Source: Vespula vulgaris (Eukaryota; Arthropoda; Insecta; Hymenoptera; Vespidae). Taken from it: DNA of 64,000 bases. The stretch is from positions 1,981,001 to 2,045,000 of the forward strand of contig NC_066596.1 in assembly GCF_905475345.1 (NCBI RefSeq), given 5' to 3'. Positions 37,966 to 49,368 of the stretch are shown here, piece by piece (position 1 is the stretch's first letter; every line of letters starts with the position of its first letter). The notes beneath the pieces are model-generated. The model was not told the origin of the DNA and did not search any database. It worked only from the letters and a program-made list of their open reading frames with translations. Both the position numbers and the translations under genes were made by a program.

Positions 37966-38681
37966 CGGTAGACCGTTTTGAAGAAACATGGCGTCGTGAC
38001 AGCCGGGTGCAAGCGTTATATCTTCTGGCCCTTTTACCACTTTCTACCGTCTTCATGCGCAATCCAAATCCCTCTCAGAAACCCATGTCGCCTTTCTATG
38101 GCATCGCCTCTTCACACGTATTATAATTTATTTCACTGTACCATTCTACACCGCGCACTTACGTGCGTTAACGCACATTTCAGATATTCCTATCCACTTT
38201 GGAAATCTGACTTTGTAACAGTGCTTAGTAAAACTGAATCATATTATTATGGAACATAACGCAGACTTTTCTACGAGCCACTACATGCAACTATATAAAC
38301 TGTATCTTCCAACGCGCATTACTATGCGTACAGAGCACTCTATAGGAATCTACTTTTAATGCCGTACTATCGTATCGGTCGGTAAAGAAGATAATCGTAT
38401 GTATCATTTTATACATTACCTTCTTTTTCGTGAATTTCTAACGTAATTCATAAGTACTTCGTGATATTGTAGAACGTATACGCGCTATTGTGTATTGATT
38501 TCACAAATAAACATATACAGAAGACAATATTTTGAAACCATGAGATAAAATCTTTTTTATATTATTGCAATTAAATTATCTCGTAAAAATTGATAACTTA
38601 AGAATTATCTTTTTATGTTTGTATTATAGAGAAAGCATATTATTTTTCTAATAATACTGTTCGATAAGGTTTCGGTTGACA
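37966..38681. promoter_or_regulatory. Divergent promoter region of Ptp69D and EMC3
   Basis: A 716-bp region between two start codons facing away from each other. It includes a GC-richer stretch at 37966-38260 next to the Ptp69D start, probably its 5' UTR and promoter. Specific elements cannot be assigned. Confidence 0.5.
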
Positions 38682-39590
38682 ATGGCCGAACTTCTTTTGG
38701 ATTCAAATATTCGTGGATGGGTATTTCTACCCATAGTCGTTATTACATTTCTAGTAGGAATTATTCGACATTATGTTTCTATATTACTGGCTTCGCAGAA
38801 AAAAGTGGAGGTCCATCAGGTACAGGATAGGTGAGCATTAAATTAGTACATTTGTAATTCTCTGCAATATTACCGATATTCTTTTTTTTCTACATCTAGT
38901 CAAGTGATGATACGCTCTAGACTTCTTAGAGAAAATGGTCAGTATATTCCAAAGTTTGCATTTATAATGAGACGACATTTCTTTAATAACGAAGAAACAG
39001 GATACTTTAAGACACAAAAGCGTGCTCCTGTATCGCAAAATCCAATGACTGATCCTAACATGATGACAGATATGCTAAAAGGAAATGTAACAAATGTTTT
39101 GCCAATGGTCCTTATAGGTGGTTGGATAAATTGGATGTTCTCTGGATTTGTTACAAGTATATGCATAATATAACTTAATAAAAATATTGTATTTTTTCTA
39201 ACTAATTATTCTTTTTCAGCTAAAGTTCCATTTCCTTTAACATTAAGATTTAAACCAATGTTACAACGAGGTATAGAGTTAGTCACTTTAGATGCTGCAT
39301 GGGTTTCTTCTGCATCTTGGTATTTCTTGAATGTATTTGGATTACGTTCTATCTACACTCTTGTACTTGGTGAAAATAATGCTGCTGATACATCTAGACT
39401 TTTACAAGATCAAGTATCGGGTGCAGCAATGTCGATGCCACCAGATCCGAAAGCAGCTTTTAAATCTGAATGGGAAGCTTTAGAAATATGTGAACATAAT
39501 TGGGCATTACAAGGAGTAGACACAGATTTTACAGGATCTCATAGTAAGCTGGATACAAGTGATAGTATATATCATCAAAGTAAAACTTAA
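38682..39590 (+). CDS. EMC3: ER membrane protein complex subunit 3 (EMC3/TMEM111), 3 exons, 258 aa
   Basis: Exons: 38682-38830, 38900-39156, 39220-39590. The protein begins MAELLLDSNIRGWVFLPIV and matches EMC3 throughout. A first transmembrane helix lies at about 13-34, followed by a cytosolic positively charged coil (SRLLRENGQYIPKFAFIMR). Conserved MTDPNMMTDMLKGN precedes the second helix (VLPMVLIGGWINWMFSGFV). A third lies around SSASWYFLNVFGL. EMC3 is the Oxa1/YidC-like core subunit of the EMC insertase, which inserts tail-anchored and multipass proteins into the ER membrane; in Drosophila it is needed for rhodopsin biogenesis. Length equals the family norm (about 261 aa). It is convergent with the nitrilase gene. 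Confidence 0.97.
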
Positions 39591-39776
39591 TATTCTACTA
39601 GCCAATCTTTTCATAAACAATATAGTATATTCTTATGAAGTGCTATGAAAAGTTCAACATGTTTCTAAAAACATTAAATGAATGATTTATATCATATAAT
39701 TAATATAACATGAGTAATTTATATTAATTTAAAAACATTGTAGTAAATTCTATTATGTACAAATATCTAACATCTA

Positions 39777-39793
39777 AATAAATATAAAATAAA
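39777..39793 (+). promoter_or_regulatory. Tandem poly(A) signals, EMC3
   Basis: AATAAA at 39777-39782 and 39788-39793, about 190 nt after the EMC3 stop and only some 35 nt from the stop of the convergent nitrilase gene. The two 3' UTRs may overlap. Confidence 0.5.
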
Positions 39794-39826
39794 TCATTTT
39801 AAATACCAAAGCAATTATAAAAATCA

Positions 39827-41325
39827 CTATTTTTGACATCTTATTAACGAGTATAAATCTGTACGACGATGTTCTTCGCACGGCATATTTTTTCGAATTT
39901 TAGTTAATAAATCTAAATCTATTTCTGCTACAGCTACACCTATTTTCTCAGCACATTGTGCCAGGATTATTCCCCATGGATCAATGATCTATTTAAGTAT
40001 ATAAATAAAAAATATTTATAAATAGTTAATCGTGAAAATTAGTACAGATTAAAACAATTTATATACATAAAATTTTACCATAGAATGTCCCCAACTCATA
40101 CGTTTCTTATTATGAGCGCCTGTTTGTGCTGCTGCAATTACATAACATTGTGTTTCTATAGCTCTTGCGCGTAATATTATTTCCCAATGTGCAGCACCAG
40201 TTTGAAAAGTAAATGCTGAAGGATAAGTGAGAATTTGTGCTCCCATATTTCTTAAAAGTAAAGATTGTTCAGCAAAACGCATGTCGTAACACTAATTATT
40301 TTGTCAAGTAATATTATAAGTAATATTATATGTACTTATTGGAAGAAAAATCAAAAAGGATACAATGCTTAGAGCCACATTACCAATTGGTGTACAAACA
40401 GGTGGTATTATATCATCTCCTTTTACAACATAATCTGATTCCATTAAACGTAAACCTGTTTCCTTATTATCCATATCAAATAAATGTATTTTACGATATT
40501 TGGAAACTAAATTGCCTTCATTATCAATTAAAATATGTGTATTGGAGACTTTTTCTTTATCATCAGGTAACTAAAAGTGATTTTATATTAAGTATCAAAT
40601 ATACCAATGCTAAATAATAATACAATTTTTGACTATAGAGATATTATTAATAAATAAAAATTCTTAAAAATTAATTATATTACTGCTTCATGAATACCAC
40701 CCATTGATAACCAAATATTATTTTGGGCAGCAAGTTTCTTATAACAAGTAACAGTTGGACCATTTAAAGGTTCTGCTAATTCAATTACTTCTTTTTTATT
40801 TTCAGCCATATAATCGCATGCCTCTGGGAAGAATGCTATCTATAATAGAAAGAAGAAATATATCTTTAAATATTATTTGTCAATTCCTATATATTGAAGC
40901 TTAAGTAAATAAATTAATTGTTTCTTCTCTTACGCAAGCATTTTTTTGCTTAGCTTCATGAATTAATTGGGAAACTACTTCTAAATTTTTTTGCTTATCA
41001 TTTATAGATCTCATTTGACAGATAGCAGCAAATTTGTGTGTCATTGTAGAAATCAATCTCTTTACTTCTTTCCTAATAAAAATATTTTGTAAAGTTAGAT
41101 TTTAGAATAAAATTTATATACAATATATATTTTTTATTTTACAAACTTATCTAAATTATTAAATATTTGATATGAAAAACATCTGATATGATCTGATCAT
41201 GACAATATATTATCAAACTGTTAGAATACATCTAAGAATGTATTCTTCAAAATGATCAATCTATTCCATTTATTCTAAAAAATTACATACTTAAACATAA
41301 CACGTGGCATAAACATGACAATCAT
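39827..41325 (-). CDS. Nit1: Nit1-type nitrilase, deaminated glutathione amidase, 6 exons, 303 aa
   Basis: Exons (minus): 41325-41291, 41072-40934, 40839-40684, 40570-40364, 40291-40079, 39988-39827. This is a carbon-nitrogen hydrolase with the full Glu-Lys-Cys triad: E64 in FFPEACDY, K137 in KYRKIHLFD and C180 in CYDMRFAE. WGHSM and a C-terminal HRRTDLY motif follow. Nit1 enzymes hydrolyse deaminated glutathione as metabolite repair. The N terminus (MIVMFMPRVMFKKEVKRL) is basic and hydrophobic and could be a mitochondrial presequence, with M35 (MTHKFAAIC) as a possible cytosolic start. Unlike Drosophila and nematode NitFhit fusions, this ORF stops seven residues after DLY with no Fhit domain. 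Confidence 0.95.
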
Positions 41326-41704
41326 AACTAATTCTATTATATACGATTTTATATGTACTCGAATGTGAAGTCAGAAATTCGAAACTGAACCACAAATAAC
41401 AGATATCAAAATAACAAAATATCTAATTCATATATAGTATATTAATAATGTTTTTAATTTAATTATATTTAAAGTAGTACTGATATAGAAAATTAATTCA
41501 ATGAATCATACTCATTTTTTAAAAATTATAAAAGAAAATTAAATGTGTTGTAATATATGATTTGGACAAGAATATTCTCCTAGGAACAAACGCAGTGAGA
41601 ACTAGGCTTTAGGTATTTTTTTTTTCTATGGTGTATCATCTTACATATCTGTACTCAGTGATTGTTAAGAACATCGTTCACTTCGTTCGTGCAGTATTGG
41701 AAAA
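41326..41704. promoter_or_regulatory. Divergent promoter region of Nit1 and RpL39
   Basis: A 379-bp intergenic region shared by two genes transcribed away from each other. A pyrimidine-rich TTTTTTTTTCTATGG run at about 41620 precedes the RpL39 leader and may lie near the transcription start, as ribosomal protein genes often initiate in pyrimidine tracts. This is inference. Confidence 0.5.
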
Positions 41705-42257
41705 ATGGTAAGGATTATTTAATATTTTAGGAATCCATTAAATATATTTACATCGTTGATGTGATTTGATATTGTGATTTAAAAAATGATTTTGTAATTT
41801 CTAATAAAGTGTTTCATGTGTTTCAGTCTGCTCATAAAACGTTTATAATCAAGCGAAAGCTTGCCAAAAAGTTGAAACAAAACAGACCTATTCCTCAATG
41901 GGTTAGAATGCGTACTGGTAATACCATCCGGTAAGTTGATTGTCATTAACATTATTTTAGTAATTTCTATTAATTTCGGATACTATTTTTTAGATATAAT
42001 TTTTCATTCTTATGATAACTATAAAATAATTTCATTGATATATGTTTGGTTAATGAACGTATTTTGTGATAATTGTTTCAATACCATTACACGTTTAGTG
42101 TTTTTATTACTATTTTTATAGTAGATAATTTATAACCTATATGTATAAGAATGTAAAATAATTGATTTTATTATAAGATATTTAGATAATTATTTCTGAA
42201 TATTCCAGGTACAATGCGAAGCGTCGTCACTGGAGAAGGACTAAATTGAAGCTGTAA
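41705..42257 (+). CDS. RpL39: Cytosolic ribosomal protein eL39 (RpL39), 3 exons, 51 aa
   Basis: Exons: 41705-41707 (only the ATG), 41827-41930, 42209-42257. The product begins MSAHKTFIIKRKLAKK, contains NRPIPQWVRMRTGN and ends RRHWRRTKLKL. It has exactly the family length of 51 residues. It is a small, very basic protein lining the peptide exit tunnel of the large subunit. It is too short and too split to appear as one ORF. Exon 1 carries only the start codon, so translation initiation and the first intron are coupled, a known layout for ribosomal protein genes. Confidence 0.98.
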
Positions 42258-42315
42258 TTTAATCTTAAGATCACATTGACAGCAGTCCTGTTATATTCAA
42301 TGATTTGACACTTCA

Positions 42316-42321
42316 AATAAA
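42316..42321 (+). promoter_or_regulatory. Poly(A) signal, RpL39
   Basis: AATAAA about 60 nt after the stop codon, an expected position for a short ribosomal protein 3' UTR. Confidence 0.65.
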
Positions 42322-42500
42322 ATCTTCAAATTTATCTTGATATTTGTTTTTTCTTAAAACGTGCTATTTCAATAATTTTTATAATACTGTATTATTCTAT
42401 ACATATGAAAACACCATCCCTTAATAAATATTATTAATAACTTTTGGTCTATTTAATTCTGTATTTGTACAATAGATGTGAGAGATATATAATACGTTAA

Positions 42501-42506
42501 TTTATT
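42501..42506 (-). promoter_or_regulatory. Poly(A) signal candidate, mRpL22
   Basis: TTTATT on the plus strand (AATAAA on the minus strand), about 20 nt beyond the stop codon. The 3' UTR would be very short. Confidence 0.5.
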
Positions 42507-42525
42507 TACACAAATTGAAAAATAA

Positions 42526-43375
42526 TTACAAGGAATTTATTATTTTGCGCATTCGCATTTGTTTTAGCCAACTTTCTAAGTGTTGTTCACCGGTTTTAGG
42601 AACTGGCAAATAATAATTTTCAGGTGGCTTTCCTTCTTCCAAACGTACAAAGTAATTAGAATATGTGTAACGTACTTCTCCAACACGGCCTCGAGCATGA
42701 CGTCTTATTCCTTTATATACGATACTCTTAGTACAAAAAGATTCAGCTATAAAATAATAATAAAATAACCTTAGACTGATTCTGGTATAAATGATAAAAA
42801 ATTTATGAAATTGTAAATCTACTCACCAACCCACAAATTACTTTTAAATTCAACATTATGTTTTGATACAGCTAAATTCTGTGCTTCTAAAATAGTTTCT
42901 TTTACAATAACTGCTCCTTTTTTATGCATAAAACTTAACTGTTTAATCGCTTCATCCACAGTCATTCCTCTAACAAAACAGGCGATATACCAAAGTTTTT
43001 TTGGACTGTATTTTACATTTGCCTTCATATGACATACATACTAAAAAAAGATAGATCAATAAAAATATACAGATTATAAATAATAATATAGTTTCATAAT
43101 CATGCTATATTATATTATTTATATTATAAGAAATTATGTACAGCTGGTCTTCTTTCCTCATCTGGTGATTGTATAGGAAAAAATTTGTTATTATAGTCTA
43201 ACCACTTAAGTTTTTTCTGTTCATCCGTGTCATCTTGGTAATCTGTACTTTGATCATATGAGAAAGATTTACTGCTTAATACTATAGACCTTCGTAATGT
43301 TCCAACAAGTTCATTCAAAAAAGGTTTATTATTTAATAAAGACAGTCGTTGGAAAGAACATCGAATACTGTTCAT
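42526..43375 (-). CDS. mRpL22: Mitochondrial ribosomal protein uL22m (mRpL22), 3 exons, 222 aa
   Basis: Exons (minus): 43375-43142, 43040-42827, 42746-42526. The first about 30 residues (MNSIRCSFQRLSLL) are basic and Ser-rich, consistent with a mitochondrial presequence. The L22 fold follows, with YVCHMKANVKYSPKKLWYIA, RGMTVDEAIKQL, NLAVSKHNVEF and IRRHARGRVGEV. The C-terminal end (EQHLESWLKQMRMRKI) matches mitochondrial L22. The protein sits at the exit tunnel of the 39S large subunit. It is convergent with RpL39, with 268 bp between stop codons. GCGCCATT and ATGGC words about 360-420 bp upstream may belong to its promoter. Confidence 0.95.
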
Positions 43376-45049
43376 GTTCTGTATGAAATTACAATCATTA
43401 TTATAATTTGATAAACGTTATAATATGTGTGTATATATATAAGCTTTTCAATATATATCAGATGAAAGTTAAATTTCTTTTACTATGTTATGTACTACAT
43501 ATTACTTACGTATAATGTGATATATTTAAACAGAGTTAAATGTTATTAAAAGAAAAGTTATTCCAATAACTTAAATACAATATCTTTTAATACATATTTT
43601 ACTCTGTTATTATTAATATAACGATTTTATATTAAACTATAGCAATAGCGATATAAAACAATATATTATCATACGAAATTTTTTGGTAAACTGTACAAGG
43701 ATTCTAAAGAAGACTGAAAATGCAGCGCCATTTAGACTTTTATGCCGGAGAATGAACTACAAATCAATATGGCTGCAGCAGGCACAGTATATAAATAATG
43801 TAGAAAGAACGACAATTAAATGAAATATAACTATAGAAATGCATATATATATTACCTTAGTATATTTTAAGTTTCATAACATGTATAAAATTTTTAGATA
43901 GTTATTGGTATCGCAAAAGTATAGGTTAAGAACGACGAATTAAAATTTAAAGTTTTACTGTTTGCTACACTGCTAATCGATTTATCGTTGATTGAAGTTA
44001 ACCGAGCTTAGTCGAAGTGGCCTTAAATACGTGCTTTGATTATTGATGTTATTCTTTAGGTAATAAAATTTATGATAGATGTTTTTATTTCAATGGAATA
44101 ATTATTAATGATTATAGAGTATGCTTAACGATAATCAATAATTTATTATACAAATCGTAATTCTTATTGATCACGTTTATATATACATTACGTTATATAC
44201 ATACTCTAGATACATGCGTAAAAACATATATAGATACGTATGTCGGTGTAGCGAAAAGAATATAATTTCGGTTGGACAAGAAAAGCAAGAGACGGACAAA
44301 ACTTTGACTGTGCCGGTTTGTTGAGAGAACACGGATGATCGTCTTAAGTGAGTTACATAAGAATTTCTTACTTTTTCTTTACCACTTTATTTATCGTTAT
44401 AACTTACAACTACGAATATATACTTGTATCTATATATTTAAGATACATACGTACATACTTTTCTACAAGTCCCTCGACAATATATTTTTGAAGCTTGAAA
44501 ATCAAGCAAATAAAAACAATGTATCTTTCAAAGCACGCTTCGCTTCTATTTAAAACTTTATTTACAATTCAAACTGCATAGGTATATAACAAAAACGTTT
44601 CGAATAAATATATTCAGGAATAAACGAGTTTATCTCGAGTCGATCTATTATCCTTCTTTTTCGTTCTTTTCTTTTTCTTTTTCGTCTTTTAATTTTCTTA
44701 CAATACAAATTTTTTCCGAAAGTTTTCTTTTTCGTATATATAGGATAGGATAAAAACATTTTTTCAAGCGTGTTCTATTGGGAATATCAAGACAATGGTT
44801 ACGCCATGACAGCATTCAGATACTTTCGCTCAATCTCACCTTCTTCACCTTCTTCTTCTTCTTTTTCTTTTTCTTTTTTTTTTATCGTCACCGTCGTTGT
44901 CCATTTCGGTTTCGTACGAGGAGCGAAAACACATCTGCCACTTTTTAAAGGCGACGTCATATATCATAAACGCGAGTGAAATGTTATGGGTGAGAGAGGG
45001 CTAACGGCTGGACCATCTATCTTATACGGCTTAACTCGGAACATTCAAC

Positions 45050-45050
<1 letters not shown>
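43376..45050. other. Intergenic, 5' flank of mRpL22
   Basis: AT-rich at first, becoming CpG-containing near 44280 and 44880-45040. No supportable ORF or RNA gene is visible. Confidence 0.5.

Positions 45051-45052
<2 letters not shown>

Positions 45053-45100
<48 letters not shown>
45053..45100. repeat. (TA)24 microsatellite
   Basis: A pure TA run of 48 bp. The apparent ORFs across it (poly Ile-Tyr) are artefacts. Confidence 0.95.
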
Positions 45101-45104
<4 letters not shown>

Positions 45105-45961
45105 ATATATGTGCGTGCGAGTATTTCTCTCTCTCTCTTCCTCTCTTATAATATAATATATAATATATATGTTGCATGTTCCTGAAGAGAGGTGCCATAA
45201 CGCGTCGTCTGGTGATGTCCACGGACGATGAGAACAGTTTTTCTTGATTACATAGATGAAAACGTATTTACACATCTTGTAAAAAGTATATGTGTGTATG
45301 TATGTGTGTCGATGTAAAATCATACGCGAATTTACAACTCTATTTAAAATCGAGTTAAAGAAATTTTTGCGTCGTTCACACACACACACACATGTATGTA
45401 TAAAGTTAAACGTGTCAGAAGAACGAATGGTAAAAGGAGAGAGGAACAACTTCAGTATTGGTAAATTGAGAGGTTCTCCTCGGGATCAAACCGGAATCCT
45501 AGGAATTTACATTTTATGATATTTGTCGAGTCCTTTCCAGCTGAGAAAAGAGGACGGAGGATGGAGAACGGAGGAAGGTGGCTCCTAAGCCAAGCCATCT
45601 CTCTGGTTCCCACACAAATATTCTTACTGGAACGTATCTCTTTTCTCTCATTCCTCTTTCTTTCTATTTCTCTATCTCTCTCTTTCTCTTTCCCTCTCTG
45701 TCTCTCTCTTTTTTTCTTTCTTTTTCTCTTAACAAGACTACTCTATATTATTCCAAAGATATAGTGGGTTCTGAAAAAAACAAAAAATAAAAAAAAAAAA
45801 AAGAAGAAGAAAGAGACTGCGAGATGCTCATTACGAGCGTCTTCAAGCTTCCCAGGTAAATGGGAGAGTGCACATTTTTGAAATCGGTCTTAAGGTGTCT
45901 TATTTTATCTTTCCGAAAAGCATATAAGAGAGAAAGAGAAAGAGAGAGAAAGAGAGAGAAC

Positions 45962-45997
<36 letters not shown>

Positions 45998-47170
45998 TGG
46001 GATGGATAAAGTCGGATATCCTTTATTTATGGCTTTTCTTCGCTCGCGAGAAACCGTTTCGCATCTTAATCCCTTTCTCCGTTGTATATCGCTGTTGCCT
46101 TTCGTGGCCAGTAAATTTTCCGAGGCGTCATCGAAACGCTTATATTCTGAATGAGTTTCACAATTCGGTTTTGCAGTCATCCCTCAAAATCTCTTTTATC
46201 TTTCTCTCCTGTTGTTTCTTATTTTAATGTAGTATTTCGAAAAGGATTTGAGACGGATGAAAATTTTATTTATATAATCGTAATAAGATATAATTAAGTT
46301 GTTATATATATACATGTTATATTAATGGCAGAAATGAGATTATTTACATTTTAAATATATATTTAGATGCAACGATGCATTTTATTTAATATGAAATCAT
46401 ATTAAATATGTGTGATGGTATTGAAGATATTTGTGTGTAGGGATGAATATACAGGGTGTTTCGTTCGGCTTGAAAAATTTTGATTATCTCGCGAAGAATT
46501 GAACTTATTGATTTTTTTGTTTTTTTTTTTTGTGTAAATGAAGTGAGAGGCCACATTTCAGTTTCTTTTATTTTGATTTTTCTTTATGAAACTATATATA
46601 TTTCTATTCTCGCAATTCGTTAAAACGAATTCAACAAAGTTACTTATTATTGTAAAATGTTCTAAATTATATTATAAAACATGCAAGTTTCTATAGATAC
46701 AACGATGTCTCGCTGGTTGCCAGCTTTTAGGCTGCATGTAATAAACAAACGATCGAACTTCTTTATCACCCTTCATGCTTCTTAAATACCGAAGTAAACG
46801 AAATATTTTATTTCGTAAATAATTCGATCTTCTTTATATTTTTACAAAGAATATTTTTTATTTTCAATTAAAAGAATCTTTTGTGATACATTAACCAAGA
46901 TATCCGTCAAATCAAAACCTATAGAGAGTCAACTCAAATTTTCTCAGCGTTATCGAAAATGAACGTTTCGAGGACTAATTGTTCTCAGCTTCGCACGAAA
47001 CCACGATCGACAATTAGCTGTTGAATTTGCAACGTTCGCTCGTGCATCCATTTTTTTTGGCGCGCTTCGACGCAACACTTCACATACATATACATATACA
47101 TAATATAATACATACATTCATATATACATACGTACATATATATATGTATATATATGTATATGTATATAGG
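45101..47170. other. Non-coding, microsatellite-rich
   Basis: Contains a polypyrimidine tract (about 45640-45730), a poly(A)-rich tract (about 45775-45802) and a (GA)n run (45967-45992). The 5' end-like word ACAGGGTGTTTCG at about 46451 suggests a decayed transposon. No gene is seen. Confidence 0.5.
45967..45992. repeat. (GA)13 microsatellite
   Basis: Pure GA run embedded in a longer purine-rich tract beginning near 45930. Confidence 0.9.
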
Positions 47171-47450
47171 AACGTTCGAGTGCACCTTCGCCCATTAATC
47201 CCAAAATAATTACGCGCTCGCGCGCGTACTTGGTCGGTCGGCCGCGGGCGTGCGCGCGCGCGTTTACTCGCTTGCTCGCGCCCACGATACCGCGCGAAAC
47301 CGTTATTGTTCCACTGATATCTGGATCGCATAAATACCGGTATCCGTTGCATTCATTTGCCCCCGTTATCGTTGCCACGGCGAACATTTATTACGCCGTT
47401 GACCGAAAGGGCCGCCTGTTCGCGTTGTTAATTCCATAATTGAACGGTGA
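47170..47450. promoter_or_regulatory. GC/CpG-rich island
   Basis: A block of about 280 bp, dense in CGCG words (GCGCTCGCGCGCGTAC and similar), followed by non-repetitive mixed-composition DNA at about 47300-47445, set in very AT-rich surroundings. It resembles a conserved regulatory element or a CpG-type promoter. No splice-supported exon is seen. Confidence 0.4.
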
Positions 47451-48453
47451 ACGCATCGAACTATAGTTACTCATAAAATTGATCGAAAGTACACATTTTT
47501 AAATAGAGTGATCTGTTTCTCTTTCTTTTTCTTTTTTTTATTTCTGGTTTTTTTTTTTTTACTTTCTCTTTTCTTTTTTTTTTTGAATAATGAATAAAAT
47601 TAGAGAAGCTTTAATCAATTCGTATTGAAGAAAGAAAACAATGGCTTTGATTTATTTTATTTGTTTGTTTATTTTTTTTTCTTTCGGATAAAAATTGATA
47701 TTGTAATAATAGTAATAGTAATAATAATAATAGTAATATGTAACTAGGTGGAAAGAGAAGGTAGAAGAAAGGATTGAAAAATTTTGTCGAACGATATAAT
47801 ACTCTCGATCTTGCATATTGTTGCGTCTATTGTGACGACGATGATGCGATTATGAGATTTTTAATTCATTCGTTTTATAATAGAATGGTAAATGTAAACT
47901 ATGACTCATAAAATTAATCTTATCTAGATATTTTTATATATAATAATCTATATTCTTTTTGTTTTTTACAACGGGTAAGGTAGATATAAATAATTTTTGA
48001 TTGGTTTTAATTAATTCATTAAAAGAAAGAAAAACAAAAACAGAAGGAAAGAAAAAAAGAAAAGAGATTTTAACTTATTGTACCTATTTGTCGATGATAA
48101 AATAATAATAATAATAGTAACAATAAAAATATAGAATAAAGATTGAAAGTTCTGTCAAATGGCATAGCACCTTTCATATTGTTACGTGTATTATGACGTC
48201 GGTGGTACGATTATGAGACTCTTAATTAATTTCATCGAAAGTGAATGCAACGATACGTGCGGTCTACCACGCAAAATATCCGTGGGTGAGATATAAAGGA
48301 AATATATGTAGAAAAATGAGACGTATATCTAACGAGACGGCAAGCGGTACGATTTAATCATCTCTGTTTTAATAACCATCGGAAACCACGAAGTTTCGAC
48401 TTTTTCAATAAAGGGAGAAAAAAGAGATAAAGAGAGAGAGAAAAAGAGAGTAG

Positions 48454-48512
<59 letters not shown>

Positions 48513-49290
48513 CACACACAGATACACACACACACATATGTGTATGTATACGTAGATATACACGTATGTACATATATATTCACGAATTTGGTGATTCGTT
48601 CTATTCGCTTTGAAATATTCGATAGCACCGTGGAAATCGTTCGTTTTCGCGTGAGCAAACGAGAAGGCTCTTTTTATCGTTGAAAAGCGGATTTTCCAGT
48701 CTCGTTGAGGTACGTGATTCTTTCGACGATGGACAATACGTTATCGTCTGGATTCATTTAAGATAAACTCACCGAGAGGGATGGGACAATATCTGATTTC
48801 GAAATTCTTTAGATCGTTATAGAAAAATAGGTAACCAGAAATAAGATAATTATTAAAAATTGTAAGAAATTTATGAGATATTATTAGATCTTATCAATTT
48901 TCTTATGTCTCCTTTCTTCGATTCTATCCGAAAGTCTGAACTTTTTCTTGTGCGTTTTACTTACTCGGATTATTTATAATTTTAACTAGAGTAAATGGAG
49001 TAGAGCAATATTTTTTTTTTGTTAGAATCAGTTAATTCTACAATATGACTTTTCTTTCATATATACATTTGCTTTTCACGAGGATAAAAAATAATAATAA
49101 AAGGGTAATAGATATAATCATATTTGCCTAACAGTTATCATTGTTTCACGTGATTTACCATTTAAAGTTTATTAGTTATTTATTATTATTTCGTCACTGC
49201 TACTATATTTTCCATATGACTGTTCTTTTCAACCATTGTTTTCATACCGTGATTGTTCTCGACATAAATAAATTTCTCTTTATCCCTCAA
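47451..49290. other. Non-coding, AT-rich with microsatellites
   Basis: T-rich tracts (47520-47585), an AAT/AGT-type run (about 47705-47740) and a compound (TA)n(CA)n microsatellite (48455-48540). Two similar segments near 47720-47880 and 48105-48235 share words such as ATATTGTT(G/A)CGT and ATTATGAGA(C/T)T, suggesting an old local duplication of about 370 bp. Confidence 0.5.
48455..48540. repeat. Compound (TA)n/(CA)n microsatellite
   Basis: About 45 bp of TA, then TATATACACACACAGATACACACACACACA-like sequence. Confidence 0.9.
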
Positions 49291-49294
49291 TTTC

Positions 49295-49332
49295 TGTCTC
49301 TCTCTCTCTCTCTCTCTGCCTGTCTGTCTGCC

Positions 49333-49368
<36 letters not shown>
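49295..49368. repeat. (CT)n(CTGT)n compound microsatellite
   Basis: CT dinucleotides pass into CTGT tetranucleotides, with two CTGC interruptions near the start. Confidence 0.95.

Noticed and set aside
37095..38040. Longer Ptp69D N terminus from an upstream in-frame ATG at 38040
   Set aside because: It would add 25 residues before a good signal peptide. Initiation at 37965 places the hydrophobic core at the N terminus as expected. The ATG at 37989 remains possible.
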